DNA from: Campylobacteraceae bacterium
GTDB taxonomy: Bacteria; Campylobacterota; Campylobacteria; Campylobacterales; Sulfurovaceae
Assembly (NCBI GenBank): GCA_026995985.1
Contig: JALWNF010000079.1
Coordinates: forward strand, 1 to 5,549
DNA length: 5,549 nt
Reading direction: 5' to 3'
Below are positions 1-5,549 of the stretch, one piece after another; position 1 is the stretch's first letter, and each line of letters begins with the position of its first letter. The notes under the pieces are model-generated. The model saw only the letters and a program-made list of their open reading frames with translations, ran no database searches and was not told the origin of the DNA. Both the position numbers and the translations under genes were made by a program.

Positions 1-665
1 TCACTAGCTCCCTCAATAATACCTGGAATATCTGCCATCATAAATGAGTCATACTCTCCAACATTTACAACACCCAAATTAGGAGTAAGCGTTGTAAACT
101 CATAAGAGGCTACTTTTGGCTTGGCATTTGTAATAGTTGAGATAAGAGTTGACTTTCCTACACTTGGGTAGCCCACTAAACCTACATCGGCTATCATCTT
201 TAGTTCTAATCTTACTTTTTTAGTAACTCCTGGAAGCCCTGGTTGAGCGTAAGTTGGTCGCTGGTTCGAGGCACTCTTAAAGTGCATATTTCCAAGACCA
301 CCTTTTCCACCCTCTAAAAAGAGAACTCTTTGACCCTCTTCAACCAAGTCCAAAAGCACCTCGCCACTCTCTTGGTCAATCACTTGTGTTCCAGGAGGCA
401 CTACCACATCAACACTTTTACCTTTTCGACCATACCTCTTTCGTCCCTCACCTGGACGACCATTTTCGGCTTTTATATGTTTTCTACCTCTTAGGGCAGA
501 GAGGGTATCGGTGTTGTTGTCTACTACAAAATAGACATCTCCACCCTTTCCACCATCTCCACCATCTGGTCCACCCTTTACAACAAACTTCTCTGTCCAA
601 AATGAGACACAACCTGCCCCACCCTTTCCAGAGCTTAACATAATCTCTACAGAATCTACGAACAT
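1..665 (-). CDS. obg: GTPase Obg (CgtA), N-terminal part, cut by the window edge
   Basis: Obg is a ribosome-associated GTPase acting in 50S subunit assembly and stress control, in the cytoplasm. Reading down from the ATG at 665-663 gives 221 codons without a stop before the window edge. Residues 1-158 are the glycine-rich Obg fold: it opens [18 protein letters not shown] and contains the typical runs [15 protein letters not shown] (about 30-44) and EGGKGGLGN (about 118-126). The G domain follows, with P-loop GYPSVGKST (165-173), the switch I threonines at 191-192 (FTTLTPNLG) and the G3 motif DIPG (212-215). The rest of the G domain and the C-terminal region lie outside; family members are usually 330-460 residues. 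It sits 64 bp behind the TAXI gene on the same strand, with its own good Shine-Dalgarno sequence and possibly its own promoter. No frameshift or missing motif is visible. Identification is very secure. Confidence 0.97.
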   Translation of the reverse strand, partial: MFVDSVEIMLSSGKGGAGCVSFWTEKFVVKGGPDGGDGGKGGDVYFVVDNNTDTLSALRGRKHIKAENGRPGEGRKRYGRKGKSVDVVVPPGTQVIDQESGEVLLDLVEEGQRVLFLEGGKGGLGNMHFKSASNQRPTYAQPGLPGVTKKVRLELKMIADVGLVGYPSVGKSTLISTITNAKPKVASYEFTTLTPNLGVVNVGEYDSFMMADIPGIIEGAS

Positions 666-668
666 ATA

Positions 669-677
669 CTTCCCTTC
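669..677 (-). promoter_or_regulatory. Ribosome binding site of obg
   Basis: On the minus strand the sequence GAAGGGAAG precedes the obg ATG at 665. The GGG core is 6 nt from the start codon, a normal distance. This supports the ATG at 665 as the start. Another ATG 12 nt upstream (beginning at 678) is in a different frame and soon reaches the true start region, so it is not a competitor. Confidence 0.7.
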
Positions 678-722
678 ATGAGTAGACAGACATATCGGTC
701 TACCCATATAATAGTTGTTGAA

Positions 723-728
723 ATTATA
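723..728 (-). promoter_or_regulatory. Possible -10 element for obg
   Basis: A perfect TATAAT lies on the minus strand just behind the TAXI stop codon (732-730), giving a predicted start near 716 and a leader of about 50 nt. The leader would contain the short inverted repeat GTAGAC/GTCTAC (682-687 and 698-703). No convincing -35 box was seen, and TATAAT arises easily by chance in such AT-rich DNA. Read-through from the TAXI gene is the alternative way of expressing obg. Confidence 0.3.
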
Positions 729-729
729 T

Positions 730-2040
730 CTAAAAAGCTTTATGTCCTTGATGTAACGCTTTAATTCGTTTCTCTAAAGCATCTAAGATATTTACTATCT
801 GATTTTGTAGCGTATAGAAGTCTGCCATATGCTTTGCTGGTATATCGTCTGTATTTCTAATCTCCGATAAAATCTCTCTAAGCTTCTCGCGTCTACGCTT
901 TGCCTCTTGGAGAGGTATTGTCGAAATCTTAGTATCTATTCCATTTATTCTGCTATACCAACGATTAATTTTACGTCTACCATAGAGGTCAAACGTTGGT
1001 AAGACTACCTCAATAAAAAAGGCAAAAAGGGCAATTAAAGGTAATATAAAACGGAAAAAGTAGTTATCTACTCTATTTAATGTCTCAGCAATCCAATAGG
1101 GGAAATGCTCTTCATAATAGTTAGTAGGATTTCTAAAATAGCTCTTTGAAGCTGGGTGCTGTTTTATTTTTAACTTTGAAGCATTTGGAAAGGTGTTTTC
1201 ATCATGGAAAATACCAACTTTACTATGAATCTTTGTAGCAATCTTAAGCATCAATCTTACCATTTTATCTGAAGCGTTATAGGTTGCTAGTAGAGTATTT
1301 TTTGCCAAAAGTTTATAGTCTTGTCGTGGTATCTCTTTTTGTAAATCAAAAGCATTTTTATAGAGTGTTACTATCTCAAAGTATCTATTACGTTTAATAA
1401 AAAATTGCTTATAGGAGTTTGAGGTATTTATAAAATTTAGTAGGTGAATATTAGGTAGACTCATTAAACGCTTTAAAAAAGGAGCATCAGCAGAGGCTAT
1501 ATAGAACATTGCATCTATTTGATTTGCCTTTAATTGCTCATATGCTTCTGCACTTGGAACACGAGAAAAGGAGCTATTCCAGCCATTAATACCTACAGAA
1601 TCCAATAGATTTAGTGTTACAGGTAAAATACCACTTCCCTTTTCACAAATAGCAATACGTTTTCCCTTTAACTCTTTAAGGTCACCTATCTCTTTACCTT
1701 TATAAAAAATCCAAATAGGTTCATAAAAAACATTTGCTAAAGCATAAACATTTGGATACTCTGTTCCTCCTTGCACAAAAGCAAAATCAACTTTACCCTT
1801 TTGAAGAAACTCTTGTGCTTGAACACTCCCTTTTGTCTCTACAAGTTTTAAGGTTACTCCCTCTTTTTTAAACTCTTTTGCATACTCTTTCGCATACTGC
1901 GTATAGGCATCAACCTTAGAACCAACAGCAATCTTAATAACCTTTTTATGATTATTGCTCTCTAGAGCAATATATAAGATAGGCAACAGAAGTAAAATAA
2001 TAAATAGAAGAATACTTTTCAATGTTTTCATACTATTCAT
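730..2040 (-). CDS. TAXI-family TRAP transporter solute-binding protein with C-terminal membrane helix and coiled coil
   Basis: TAXI proteins are the substrate-binding subunits of TRAP uptake systems. Residues 8-26 form a strongly hydrophobic N-terminal helix (signal or anchor). Residues 34-320 are the binding fold: the start VIKIAVGSK, the VDFAFVQGG strand (84-92), [14 protein letters not shown] (124-137), [12 protein letters not shown] (176-187) and the late HPASKSYFR (295-303) match the TAXI pattern. A second hydrophobic helix (about 329-350) is followed by basic [10 protein letters not shown] and then a charged, heptad-like region (about 376-430), so the last 85 residues should be a cytoplasmic coiled coil. 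Ordinary TAXI proteins are about 320 residues and lack this extension. No TRAP permease gene is in the window; obg follows 64 bp downstream. The given start is the outermost ATG; the ATG at 2031 (fourth residue, MKTLKS) gives a cleaner signal peptide and fits a leaderless transcript. Neither ATG has a clear Shine-Dalgarno. The ligand is unknown. Confidence 0.85.
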   Translation of the reverse strand: MNSMKTLKSILLFIILLLLPILYIALESNNHKKVIKIAVGSKVDAYTQYAKEYAKEFKKEGVTLKLVETKGSVQAQEFLQKGKVDFAFVQGGTEYPNVYALANVFYEPIWIFYKGKEIGDLKELKGKRIAICEKGSGILPVTLNLLDSVGINGWNSSFSRVPSAEAYEQLKANQIDAMFYIASADAPFLKRLMSLPNIHLLNFINTSNSYKQFFIKRNRYFEIVTLYKNAFDLQKEIPRQDYKLLAKNTLLATYNASDKMVRLMLKIATKIHSKVGIFHDENTFPNASKLKIKQHPASKSYFRNPTNYYEEHFPYWIAETLNRVDNYFFRFILPLIALFAFFIEVVLPTFDLYGRRKINRWYSRINGIDTKISTIPLQEAKRRREKLREILSEIRNTDDIPAKHMADFYTLQNQIVNILDALEKRIKALHQGHKAF

Positions 2041-2047
2041 TATAACA
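2039..2047 (-). promoter_or_regulatory. Possible extended -10 element of the TAXI gene
   Basis: The minus strand reads TGTTATAAT from 2047 to 2039, an extended -10 (TGN plus a perfect TATAAT). Its last bases overlap the outermost ATG (2040-2038), so transcription from here would begin near 2032-2031, right at the inner ATG (2031-2029). A TTGCAA-like -35 exists on this strand but with a loose 19-bp spacer. If this element is not used, TAAGAT at 2056-2051 is a poorer alternative that would give a very short leader. Confidence 0.35.
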
Positions 2048-2063
2048 ATTATCTTATTTACTT

Positions 2064-2093
2064 TTGCAAGAAAACTAAAAAATATGTTATAAT
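2064..2093 (+). promoter_or_regulatory. rnpB promoter
   Basis: A perfect TATAAT at 2088-2093 is preceded by TG at 2085-2086 (extended -10). TTGCAA at 2064-2069 is a fair -35 box at an 18-bp spacing. The -10 ends 6 nt before A2100, the first base of the RNase P RNA P1 helix, so promoter and mature 5' end agree well and no 5' leader is needed. It diverges from the TAXI gene promoter in the same 59-bp gap. Confidence 0.75.
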
Positions 2094-2099
2094 TCGTTT

Positions 2100-2498
2100 A
2101 GGTGTGACAGGTAGTTGCTGGTGACACTACGTCACGAGAGGAAAGTCCGTGCTACACATGAGACAGGACTCCATCTAACAGATGGCCAGAGTAATCTGAG
2201 GGCAAGTGCAACAGAGAGTAGACAGCCATCTATTGAAAAACTGTAAAGGCTTTTTGCCTTTCTCTCCCCTATTTCCTAAATAAGTAGATAGATGGTGATG
2301 GTGAAAGGGTGAGGTAAGAGCTCACCAGTGCCTATGGTAACATAGGTAGCTAGGTAAACCCTGTCCGTAGCAAGAAGTACTGGTATTTAAGTCTCATTAC
2401 GCCATTGGATTGGCAAAAGTACTTCGCTTGAGCGTATTGGTGACAATACGCCTAGATAAATAACTACCCGCGACAGAACACGGCTTATCGTCACACCT
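2100..2498 (+). ncRNA. rnpB: RNase P RNA (type A)
   Basis: This is the catalytic RNA of ribonuclease P, which removes the 5' leader of pre-tRNAs. The ends pair perfectly as P1 (AGGTGTGAC 2100-2108 with GTCACACCT 2490-2498). P2 is GGTAGTT 2110-2116 with AACTACC 2462-2468; P3 is GTGAC/GTCAC at 2121-2135. The conserved core is present: GAGAGGAAAGTCCG (2136-2149), GCAACAGAGAG near 2208-2218, GGTAAACCC near 2353-2361, and the 3' block with CGACAGAACACGGCTTATCG (2471-2490). Other helices visible are P8 (CCATCT/AGATGG, 2171-2185), P9 with a GTAA loop (2187-2198), a P12 arm closed by CCATCTAT/ATAGATGG (2226-2295), a stem GGTGAG/CTCACC (2308-2326), P14 with a GTAA loop (2331-2346), P15 GAAGTACT/AGTACTTC (2374-2425), and P18 with a GTGA tetraloop (2432-2451). 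About 399 nt is normal for the class. There is no terminator: the next gene begins 3 nt on. Confidence 0.97.
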
Positions 2499-2501
2499 AT
2501 T

Positions 2502-3422
2502 ATGTTAAAATACTCCATGAAAACTATTCTATTTATTCTCCTATCTATTCTCTTTTCAGCCTGTGCAACAAAAGTTCCTATTACATGGCAAAAACGTATT
2601 GTAGAAAATCAAGTTAAGCCTCTTAATCTTATCTATAAAGAGTATGGAGTTGAGCATAACCAAACTATGCTTTTTATACATGGCTTTGGAGAGAGTAAAG
2701 AGACATGGCGTTTTGTAGCTCCTGCTCTTGCTAAAAGGTATCACCTAATACTACTCGACCTAAAAGGTTTTGGAGTCTCACCAAAAACAGACGATGACAA
2801 ATACTCTGTCTATGACCAAGCCCTATATGTTCAAAAGTTTATTGAACAACACCATCTACAAAATCTTACTATTGTTGGGCGTTCATTTGGTGGAGGTGTA
2901 GCTCTTATTTTGGCACTTATGCAAGAGAAAAAACTTATACAACCAACTTTAAATAGAATGATTCTTATTAATAGTATGGCTTACAATCAACCTCTTCCCT
3001 CTATGTTAAGAGATTTAAAAATACCCATTATTGGCTACTTAGGTATTCATCTACTTAGTAACCACTATATGGCACGAGAAGCCTATAGATACGCCTTTTG
3101 GAATGATGACAAAATACCTAAAGCAAGTGTAGACTACTCTGCAAATATGATGGCTCAACCTAGAGCAAAATATGCCTACTTAAAAACAGTTCATAACCTT
3201 ATACCTGATGATGTACAGAACATAGAGCATGAGTACCAAAAGATTAAGCTTCCTACTCTTATTATATGGGGAAAAGATGATGTCTCTATTCATGTAGATA
3301 AAGCCTATAGACTCCATAGAGATTTAAAAAATAGTCAGCTTGTTATCTTGCCTCATGTGGGACACATGCCTCAAGAGGAGGCTCCTCAAAAAGTAGTTGA
3401 TGCTATTTTAAAGTTTATGTGA
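2502..3422 (+). CDS. Alpha/beta hydrolase, probable lipoprotein
   Basis: A serine hydrolase of the alpha/beta fold, esterase or lipase-like; the substrate cannot be told. The oxyanion motif is FIHGFGESKETW (58-69), the nucleophile elbow GRSFG has Ser128, the acid is likely Asp260 in WGKDD, and the catalytic base is His288 in LPHVGHMPQEEAP. The catalytic set is complete and 306 residues is a usual length. Residues 6-21 form a lipoprotein signal: Met-Lys, a hydrophobic run, then LFSAC with Cys21 as the acylation site (Phe at -3 is slightly off consensus). The enzyme is therefore expected on the periplasmic side of a membrane. The coordinates take the outermost ATG, but the ATG at 2517 (sixth residue, MKTILF) is the likelier start: the first ATG is only 3 nt from the RNase P RNA end, and neither has a Shine-Dalgarno. 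An alternative label is haloalkane dehalogenase/epoxide hydrolase-type superfamily member, but Ser as nucleophile favours an esterase. Confidence 0.88.
   Translation: MLKYSMKTILFILLSILFSACATKVPITWQKRIVENQVKPLNLIYKEYGVEHNQTMLFIHGFGESKETWRFVAPALAKRYHLILLDLKGFGVSPKTDDDKYSVYDQALYVQKFIEQHHLQNLTIVGRSFGGGVALILALMQEKKLIQPTLNRMILINSMAYNQPLPSMLRDLKIPIIGYLGIHLLSNHYMAREAYRYAFWNDDKIPKASVDYSANMMAQPRAKYAYLKTVHNLIPDDVQNIEHEYQKIKLPTLIIWGKDDVSIHVDKAYRLHRDLKNSQLVILPHVGHMPQEEAPQKVVDAILKFM
2503..2511 (+). promoter_or_regulatory. Possible extended -10 element of the hydrolase gene
   Basis: TGTTAAAAT lies just past the RNase P RNA 3' end, overlapping the outermost ATG. It would place a transcription start at about 2517, the inner ATG, giving a leaderless message independent of rnpB. 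No good -35 box is seen inside the rnpB 3' end, so cotranscription with rnpB followed by processing remains a real alternative. Confidence 0.3.
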
Positions 3423-3476
3423 TATACTTAACTTGAGTTTTACAAAATAGCATACCCACAATTTTATACTCACTAT

Positions 3477-3514
3477 ATAACTAATGTAAAAATAGTTCAA
3501 GCTATTATAGTTAT
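3477..3514. repeat. Nested inverted repeat upstream of the pqi operon
   Basis: ATAACTA (3477-3483) pairs with TAGTTAT (3508-3514), and inside it AATAG (3491-3495) pairs with CTATT (3502-3506) around a 6-nt loop. The repeat ends 16 bp before the candidate pqiA -10 element, so it spans the -35 and upstream region and could be an operator. It could also be the 3' end structure of the hydrolase message, though no T-run follows. All arms are AT-rich, so chance is possible. The rest of the 119-bp gap (3423-3541) shows nothing else beyond the -10 element. Confidence 0.3.
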
Positions 3515-3527
3515 TTGAAGAAATTAA

Positions 3528-3536
3528 TGATATAAT
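3528..3536 (+). promoter_or_regulatory. Possible extended -10 element of the pqi operon
   Basis: TGATATAAT contains TG plus a perfect TATAAT (3531-3536), ending 5 nt before the ATG at 3542. Transcription from it would start at or next to the ATG, giving a leaderless mRNA. That fits the absence of any Shine-Dalgarno sequence near this start; the nearest purine run (GAAG at 3517-3520) is 21 nt away. TATTAT at 3503-3508 is an alternative -10 that would leave a short leader. Confidence 0.4.
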
Positions 3537-3541
3537 AATAA

Positions 3542-4177
3542 ATGATAACAGAAGAAGAGCTAGATGAGCTTATCATTTGTAAAAAATGCCATACCCTACA
3601 TAAAAAAGTTCCATTATCAAAGAGAAAAAAGGCTTTCTGCTCTAAATGTGACACACTTCTCTATCAAGATAACTCTAATATGATTGATACAACTTTAGCA
3701 TTAGTTATTGCAGCAGCTATTTCACTATTTATAGCTTTTAAATTTACTATAGTAACAATCGATATTAAAGGGTTAGAGAAGAGTTTAACTATATATGCTC
3801 TATTTATGGTTATATTAGAGCAACATCAATATATTGTAGGAGTTATGTTTATTTTTTTAATTTTTATTTTTCCTATTACCATTATTTTGTCTATGCTTAT
3901 TTTACTTATACTTATGAAACTTAAAAAGGGAGGCTATCTTGTTCAACGCCTACTTATACTCCTTGCTCACATACGTCCTTGGAGTATGGTAGATATATTT
4001 TTTATATCTCTATTAGTTGCTATGGTTAAACTATTTGACTACGCCTATATAGAGCTAGGTGTATCTTTTATAGCTCTTATTTTTACATTAATTCTCGATA
4101 TAATCATTACAAAAAATATTAGTTTCTATGAGTTGTGGGATTTGCATACAAAAATATATGGGAGAGTAGATGAGTAA
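3542..4177 (+). CDS. pqiA: PqiA-like inner-membrane protein, N-terminal half (separate gene)
   Basis: PqiA/LetA proteins are inner-membrane partners of MCE proteins in lipid transport across the envelope. E. coli PqiA is about 417 residues with two similar halves; this 211-residue protein corresponds to the first half. A zinc-ribbon pair of Cys-x2-Cys motifs (13/16 and 33/36) precedes four likely membrane segments (about 48-73, 97-127, 150-166, 170-190). The signature RPWSMVDIF (145-153) occupies the place of KTWGMAEIF in the E. coli N half, and the following LLVAMVKLFDYAYIELGVSF resembles its VLVSFVKLMAYGSIGVGSSF (comparison from memory). Unlike the second gene, the first membrane segment lacks the Pro-Ala-Asn-x-x-Pro motif. 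It overlaps the next gene by 8 bp (ATGAGTAA), so the two halves are probably made together and assemble as a heterodimer. No in-frame alternative start lies upstream: the ATG at 3527 runs into a stop at once. Confidence 0.85.
   Translation: MITEEELDELIICKKCHTLHKKVPLSKRKKAFCSKCDTLLYQDNSNMIDTTLALVIAAAISLFIAFKFTIVTIDIKGLEKSLTIYALFMVILEQHQYIVGVMFIFLIFIFPITIILSMLILLILMKLKKGGYLVQRLLILLAHIRPWSMVDIFFISLLVAMVKLFDYAYIELGVSFIALIFTLILDIIITKNISFYELWDLHTKIYGRVDE
4160..4166 (+). promoter_or_regulatory. Ribosome binding site of the second pqiA gene
   Basis: GGGAGAG, inside the end of the first pqiA gene, has its GGAG core 5 nt from the ATG at 4170. It fixes that start and supports translational coupling across the 8-bp overlap. 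It is a much better site than anything in front of the first gene of the operon. Confidence 0.7.
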
Positions 4178-4784
4178 AAAAGCAGAGTATATACGTTGTC
4201 ATATATGTGAAGCAGTTAACTATGTTAATGAAAAAGAGATAGCATGTAGACGTTGTCATGAAGATATTGCTCATGACCTACAACTCTCTTACCATAAAAC
4301 ATTAGCCTTTTTAATTACAGCTATTATATTCTACATTCCTGCTAATATATACCCTATTCTTATATCTAAGCAGTTTGGAAAGACTACTACAAATACTATT
4401 ATGGGTGGAATTATACACCTTTGGGAGGCTGGTTCTTATCCTATTGCACTTATTATTCTACTAGCTTCTGTTTTTGTACCTTTATTAAAATTTATACTCA
4501 TAATATACCTTCTTATCTCAACAAAATATAATCTTAGCTCATCAAAGATAGATAAACACAAACTCTTTTATATTACAGAGGTAATTGGACCATGGTCAAT
4601 GGTTGATGTATTTGTTGTTATTATTTTATCTGTACTTATTCACTTCTCAGGAATACAAATCTACCCAGGTGAAGGGGCAACAGCTTTTGGACTAATGGTC
4701 TTCTTTACTATGATTTCGGCTTTATCTTTTGACCCAAGACTTATTAATAACTCAAAAGGAAATAATTTTAATGATAAATCATAA
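4170..4784 (+). CDS. pqiA: PqiA-like inner-membrane protein, C-terminal half (separate gene)
   Basis: This 204-residue protein matches the second half of E. coli PqiA/YebS (LetA), the membrane component working with PqiB/LetB in lipid traffic between inner and outer membranes. A zinc-ribbon pair (Cys10/Cys13 and Cys26/Cys29) comes first. The first membrane segment carries IPANIYPIL (56-64), then GGIIHLWEAGSYPIALIILLAS spans 79-100, followed by VPLLKFILIIYLL, GPWSMVDVFVV (140-150) and the terminal FFTMISALSFDPRLI (178-192). All are diagnostic of the C-terminal PqiA domain and closely resemble LPANILPI, GVILLWSEGSYPVAAVIFLAS and MTFDPRL of E. coli (recalled). Four membrane segments are expected. 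It overlaps the first half by 8 bp and pqiB by 14 bp, so the three are one translationally coupled operon. The start at 4170 is supported by GGGAGAG. Identification of the family is firm; PqiA versus LetA cannot be separated from this alone. Confidence 0.93.
   Translation: MSKKAEYIRCHICEAVNYVNEKEIACRRCHEDIAHDLQLSYHKTLAFLITAIIFYIPANIYPILISKQFGKTTTNTIMGGIIHLWEAGSYPIALIILLASVFVPLLKFILIIYLLISTKYNLSSSKIDKHKLFYITEVIGPWSMVDVFVVIILSVLIHFSGIQIYPGEGATAFGLMVFFTMISALSFDPRLINNSKGNNFNDKS
4756..4760 (+). promoter_or_regulatory. Ribosome binding site of pqiB
   Basis: AAGGA, within the end of the second pqiA gene, lies 10 nt before the ATG at 4771. The spacing is slightly long but workable. It supports the ATG at 4771 as the start and hence the 14-bp overlap between the genes. 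Confidence 0.55.
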
Positions 4785-5549
4785 AAAGTATAATACTCCT
4801 AAAATTAAAAAATCAAAAGGGATAAAACTTCTTACTACAATCTGGTTAGTTCCTATTATTGCTATGGTTATTGCTTTATGGTTAGCATACCAATACTACT
4901 CTAAAATTGGCCCTACTATAGAGATTACATTTAAAGAGAATGCTGGGCTTATTGCAAATCAAAGCCAACTAAAACTACGCAATGTCAATATTGGAGTAGT
5001 AACAAAAATCTCACTCTCTAAAGATGGAGATGGAGTAACAGTACAAGTAAAAGTAAACAAAGAGGTATCTGACTATCTTAACGAAAAAGCAAAATTTTGG
5101 ATAGTTCATGCTGATGTAGGTTCACATGGTATCTCTGGTCTTGATACAATTTTATCGGGAGCATATATTGAACTCTATGGAGTAAAAGAGAAAAAGACAA
5201 AGTTAAAATTTATAGGCTTAGATAAACCATACATTGATAAAGATGCAGCAGGAAAGTACTATATTTTATCTGCTCCAAACTCAAATAATATTATAGAGGG
5301 TTCACATGTCTACTACCGTATGATAGAGGTTGGTAGAGTAGAGCGTGTTGCTATCTCTCCTGATGGGAAAAAGGTCAATTTTACTATTTTTGTAAAAGAG
5401 AAGTATGTACCATTTATTAATGACGAGAGTCAATTCTATACCAATAGTAGCGTCAACATAGACTTCTCAAAAGGAAAGTTAGATATGAATATTGCTTCTA
5501 TCTCCCAGATTATTCATGGTGGTATCTCTATATATACACCTCTACAGAG
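4771..5549 (+). CDS. pqiB: PqiB-like MCE-domain protein, N-terminal part, cut by the window edge
   Basis: MCE proteins of the PqiB/YebT (LetB) type form periplasmic hexameric tubes that carry lipids across the envelope, anchored in the inner membrane by an N-terminal helix. The frame opens at ATG 4771 and stays open for 259 codons to the edge. A basic N terminus is followed by one membrane helix (about 20-42, LLTTIWLVPIIAMVIALWLA). The first MCE domain runs from about 48 to 137 and ends with GISGLDTILSGAYIELYG (120-137), close to the GISGLGTLLSGVYIEL recalled from E. coli PqiB. A second MCE domain begins near 162 (YYILSAPNSNNIIEGSHVYYR, then VGRVERV) and ends near IIHGGISIYTP at the edge. E. 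coli PqiB is 546 residues with three MCE domains; YebT has seven. The domain count here cannot be known. It overlaps the upstream gene by 14 bp. Confidence 0.93.
   Translation, partial: MINHKKYNTPKIKKSKGIKLLTTIWLVPIIAMVIALWLAYQYYSKIGPTIEITFKENAGLIANQSQLKLRNVNIGVVTKISLSKDGDGVTVQVKVNKEVSDYLNEKAKFWIVHADVGSHGISGLDTILSGAYIELYGVKEKKTKLKFIGLDKPYIDKDAAGKYYILSAPNSNNIIEGSHVYYRMIEVGRVERVAISPDGKKVNFTIFVKEKYVPFINDESQFYTNSSVNIDFSKGKLDMNIASISQIIHGGISIYTPLQ

Noticed and set aside
386..643. 85-codon open frame on the plus strand rich in His and Leu
   Set aside because: It lies fully antisense to the secure obg reading frame, and its composition is the mirror of the Gly-rich Obg domain. It has no ribosome binding site or recognisable fold.
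682..703. Inverted repeat GTAGAC/GTCTAC between the TAXI gene and obg, considered as a terminator
   Set aside because: The stem is only 6 bp with a 10-nt loop, and no T-run follows on the minus strand. It may be a weak leader hairpin of obg at most.
2245..2261. AAAGGC-TTTTT-GCCTTT hairpin, considered as a terminator
   Set aside because: It lies within the P12 arm of RNase P RNA, and the conserved 3' half of the RNA continues for over 200 nt beyond it, so it is a structural hairpin.
2171..2295. Repeated CCATCT and AGATGG copies, considered as a small repeat array
   Set aside because: They are the strands of P8 (2171-2185) and the P12 closing stem (2226-2295) of RNase P RNA. There is no regular spacing.
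2556..2744. 62-codon open frame on the minus strand
   Set aside because: It is antisense to the hydrolase gene, whose catalytic motifs are intact. There is no start signal or domain.
4160..4180. Possible sequencing frameshift breaking a single PqiA gene
   Set aside because: The second frame has its own ATG with a good Shine-Dalgarno and starts with its own complete zinc ribbon, and the first ends naturally after its last membrane segment. Two real genes fit better.

Overview
The window looks like chromosomal DNA from an AT-rich Gram-negative bacterium, most likely a Campylobacterota (Epsilonproteobacteria) member of the Sulfurovum/Sulfurimonas kind. This placement is inferred from base composition, codon use, a lipoprotein and a PqiA/PqiB system (both implying an outer membrane), and a type A RNase P RNA. 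No single marker proves the genus.

Layout. Minus strand, left part: the N-terminal 221 residues of the GTPase Obg (1-665, cut by the window edge). It is preceded, in transcription order, by a 436-residue TAXI-family solute-binding protein (730-2040) with an unusual second membrane helix and a cytoplasmic coiled-coil tail. A 59-bp divergent promoter region (2041-2099) separates that gene from plus-strand rnpB, the RNase P RNA (2100-2498), whose conserved elements and P1, P2, P3, P8, P9, P14, P15 and P18 helices can be drawn by eye. A lipoprotein-type alpha/beta hydrolase starts only 3 nt after the rnpB 3' end (2502-3422). After a 119-bp gap comes a tightly overlapping plus-strand operon: two half-length PqiA proteins (3542-4177 and 4170-4784) that correspond to the N and C halves of E. 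coli PqiA/YebS (LetA), then the first 259 residues of the MCE protein PqiB (4771 to the edge).

How the parts work. The pqi genes should form an envelope-spanning lipid transport system: PqiA-type inner-membrane proteins supply the membrane part and PqiB builds a periplasmic MCE tube anchored in the inner membrane. A pqiC-like lipoprotein may follow outside the window. Obg and RNase P RNA are housekeeping functions (ribosome assembly and tRNA 5' maturation). The TAXI protein has no TRAP permease next to it here, so it may act with a distant permease or as a ligand sensor.

Most notable observations: the split PqiA; the hydrolase gene abutting rnpB with no room for a terminator; the double-anchored TAXI protein with a cytoplasmic coiled coil; and a recurring extended -10 motif (TGN-TAWAAT) lying 5-7 nt before the ATG of three genes that lack a Shine-Dalgarno sequence, which suggests leaderless mRNAs. 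I saw no mobile element, CRISPR array or tRNA, and no clear evidence of an undescribed system. The longest stretch without a protein gene (2041-2501) is filled by the promoters and rnpB.
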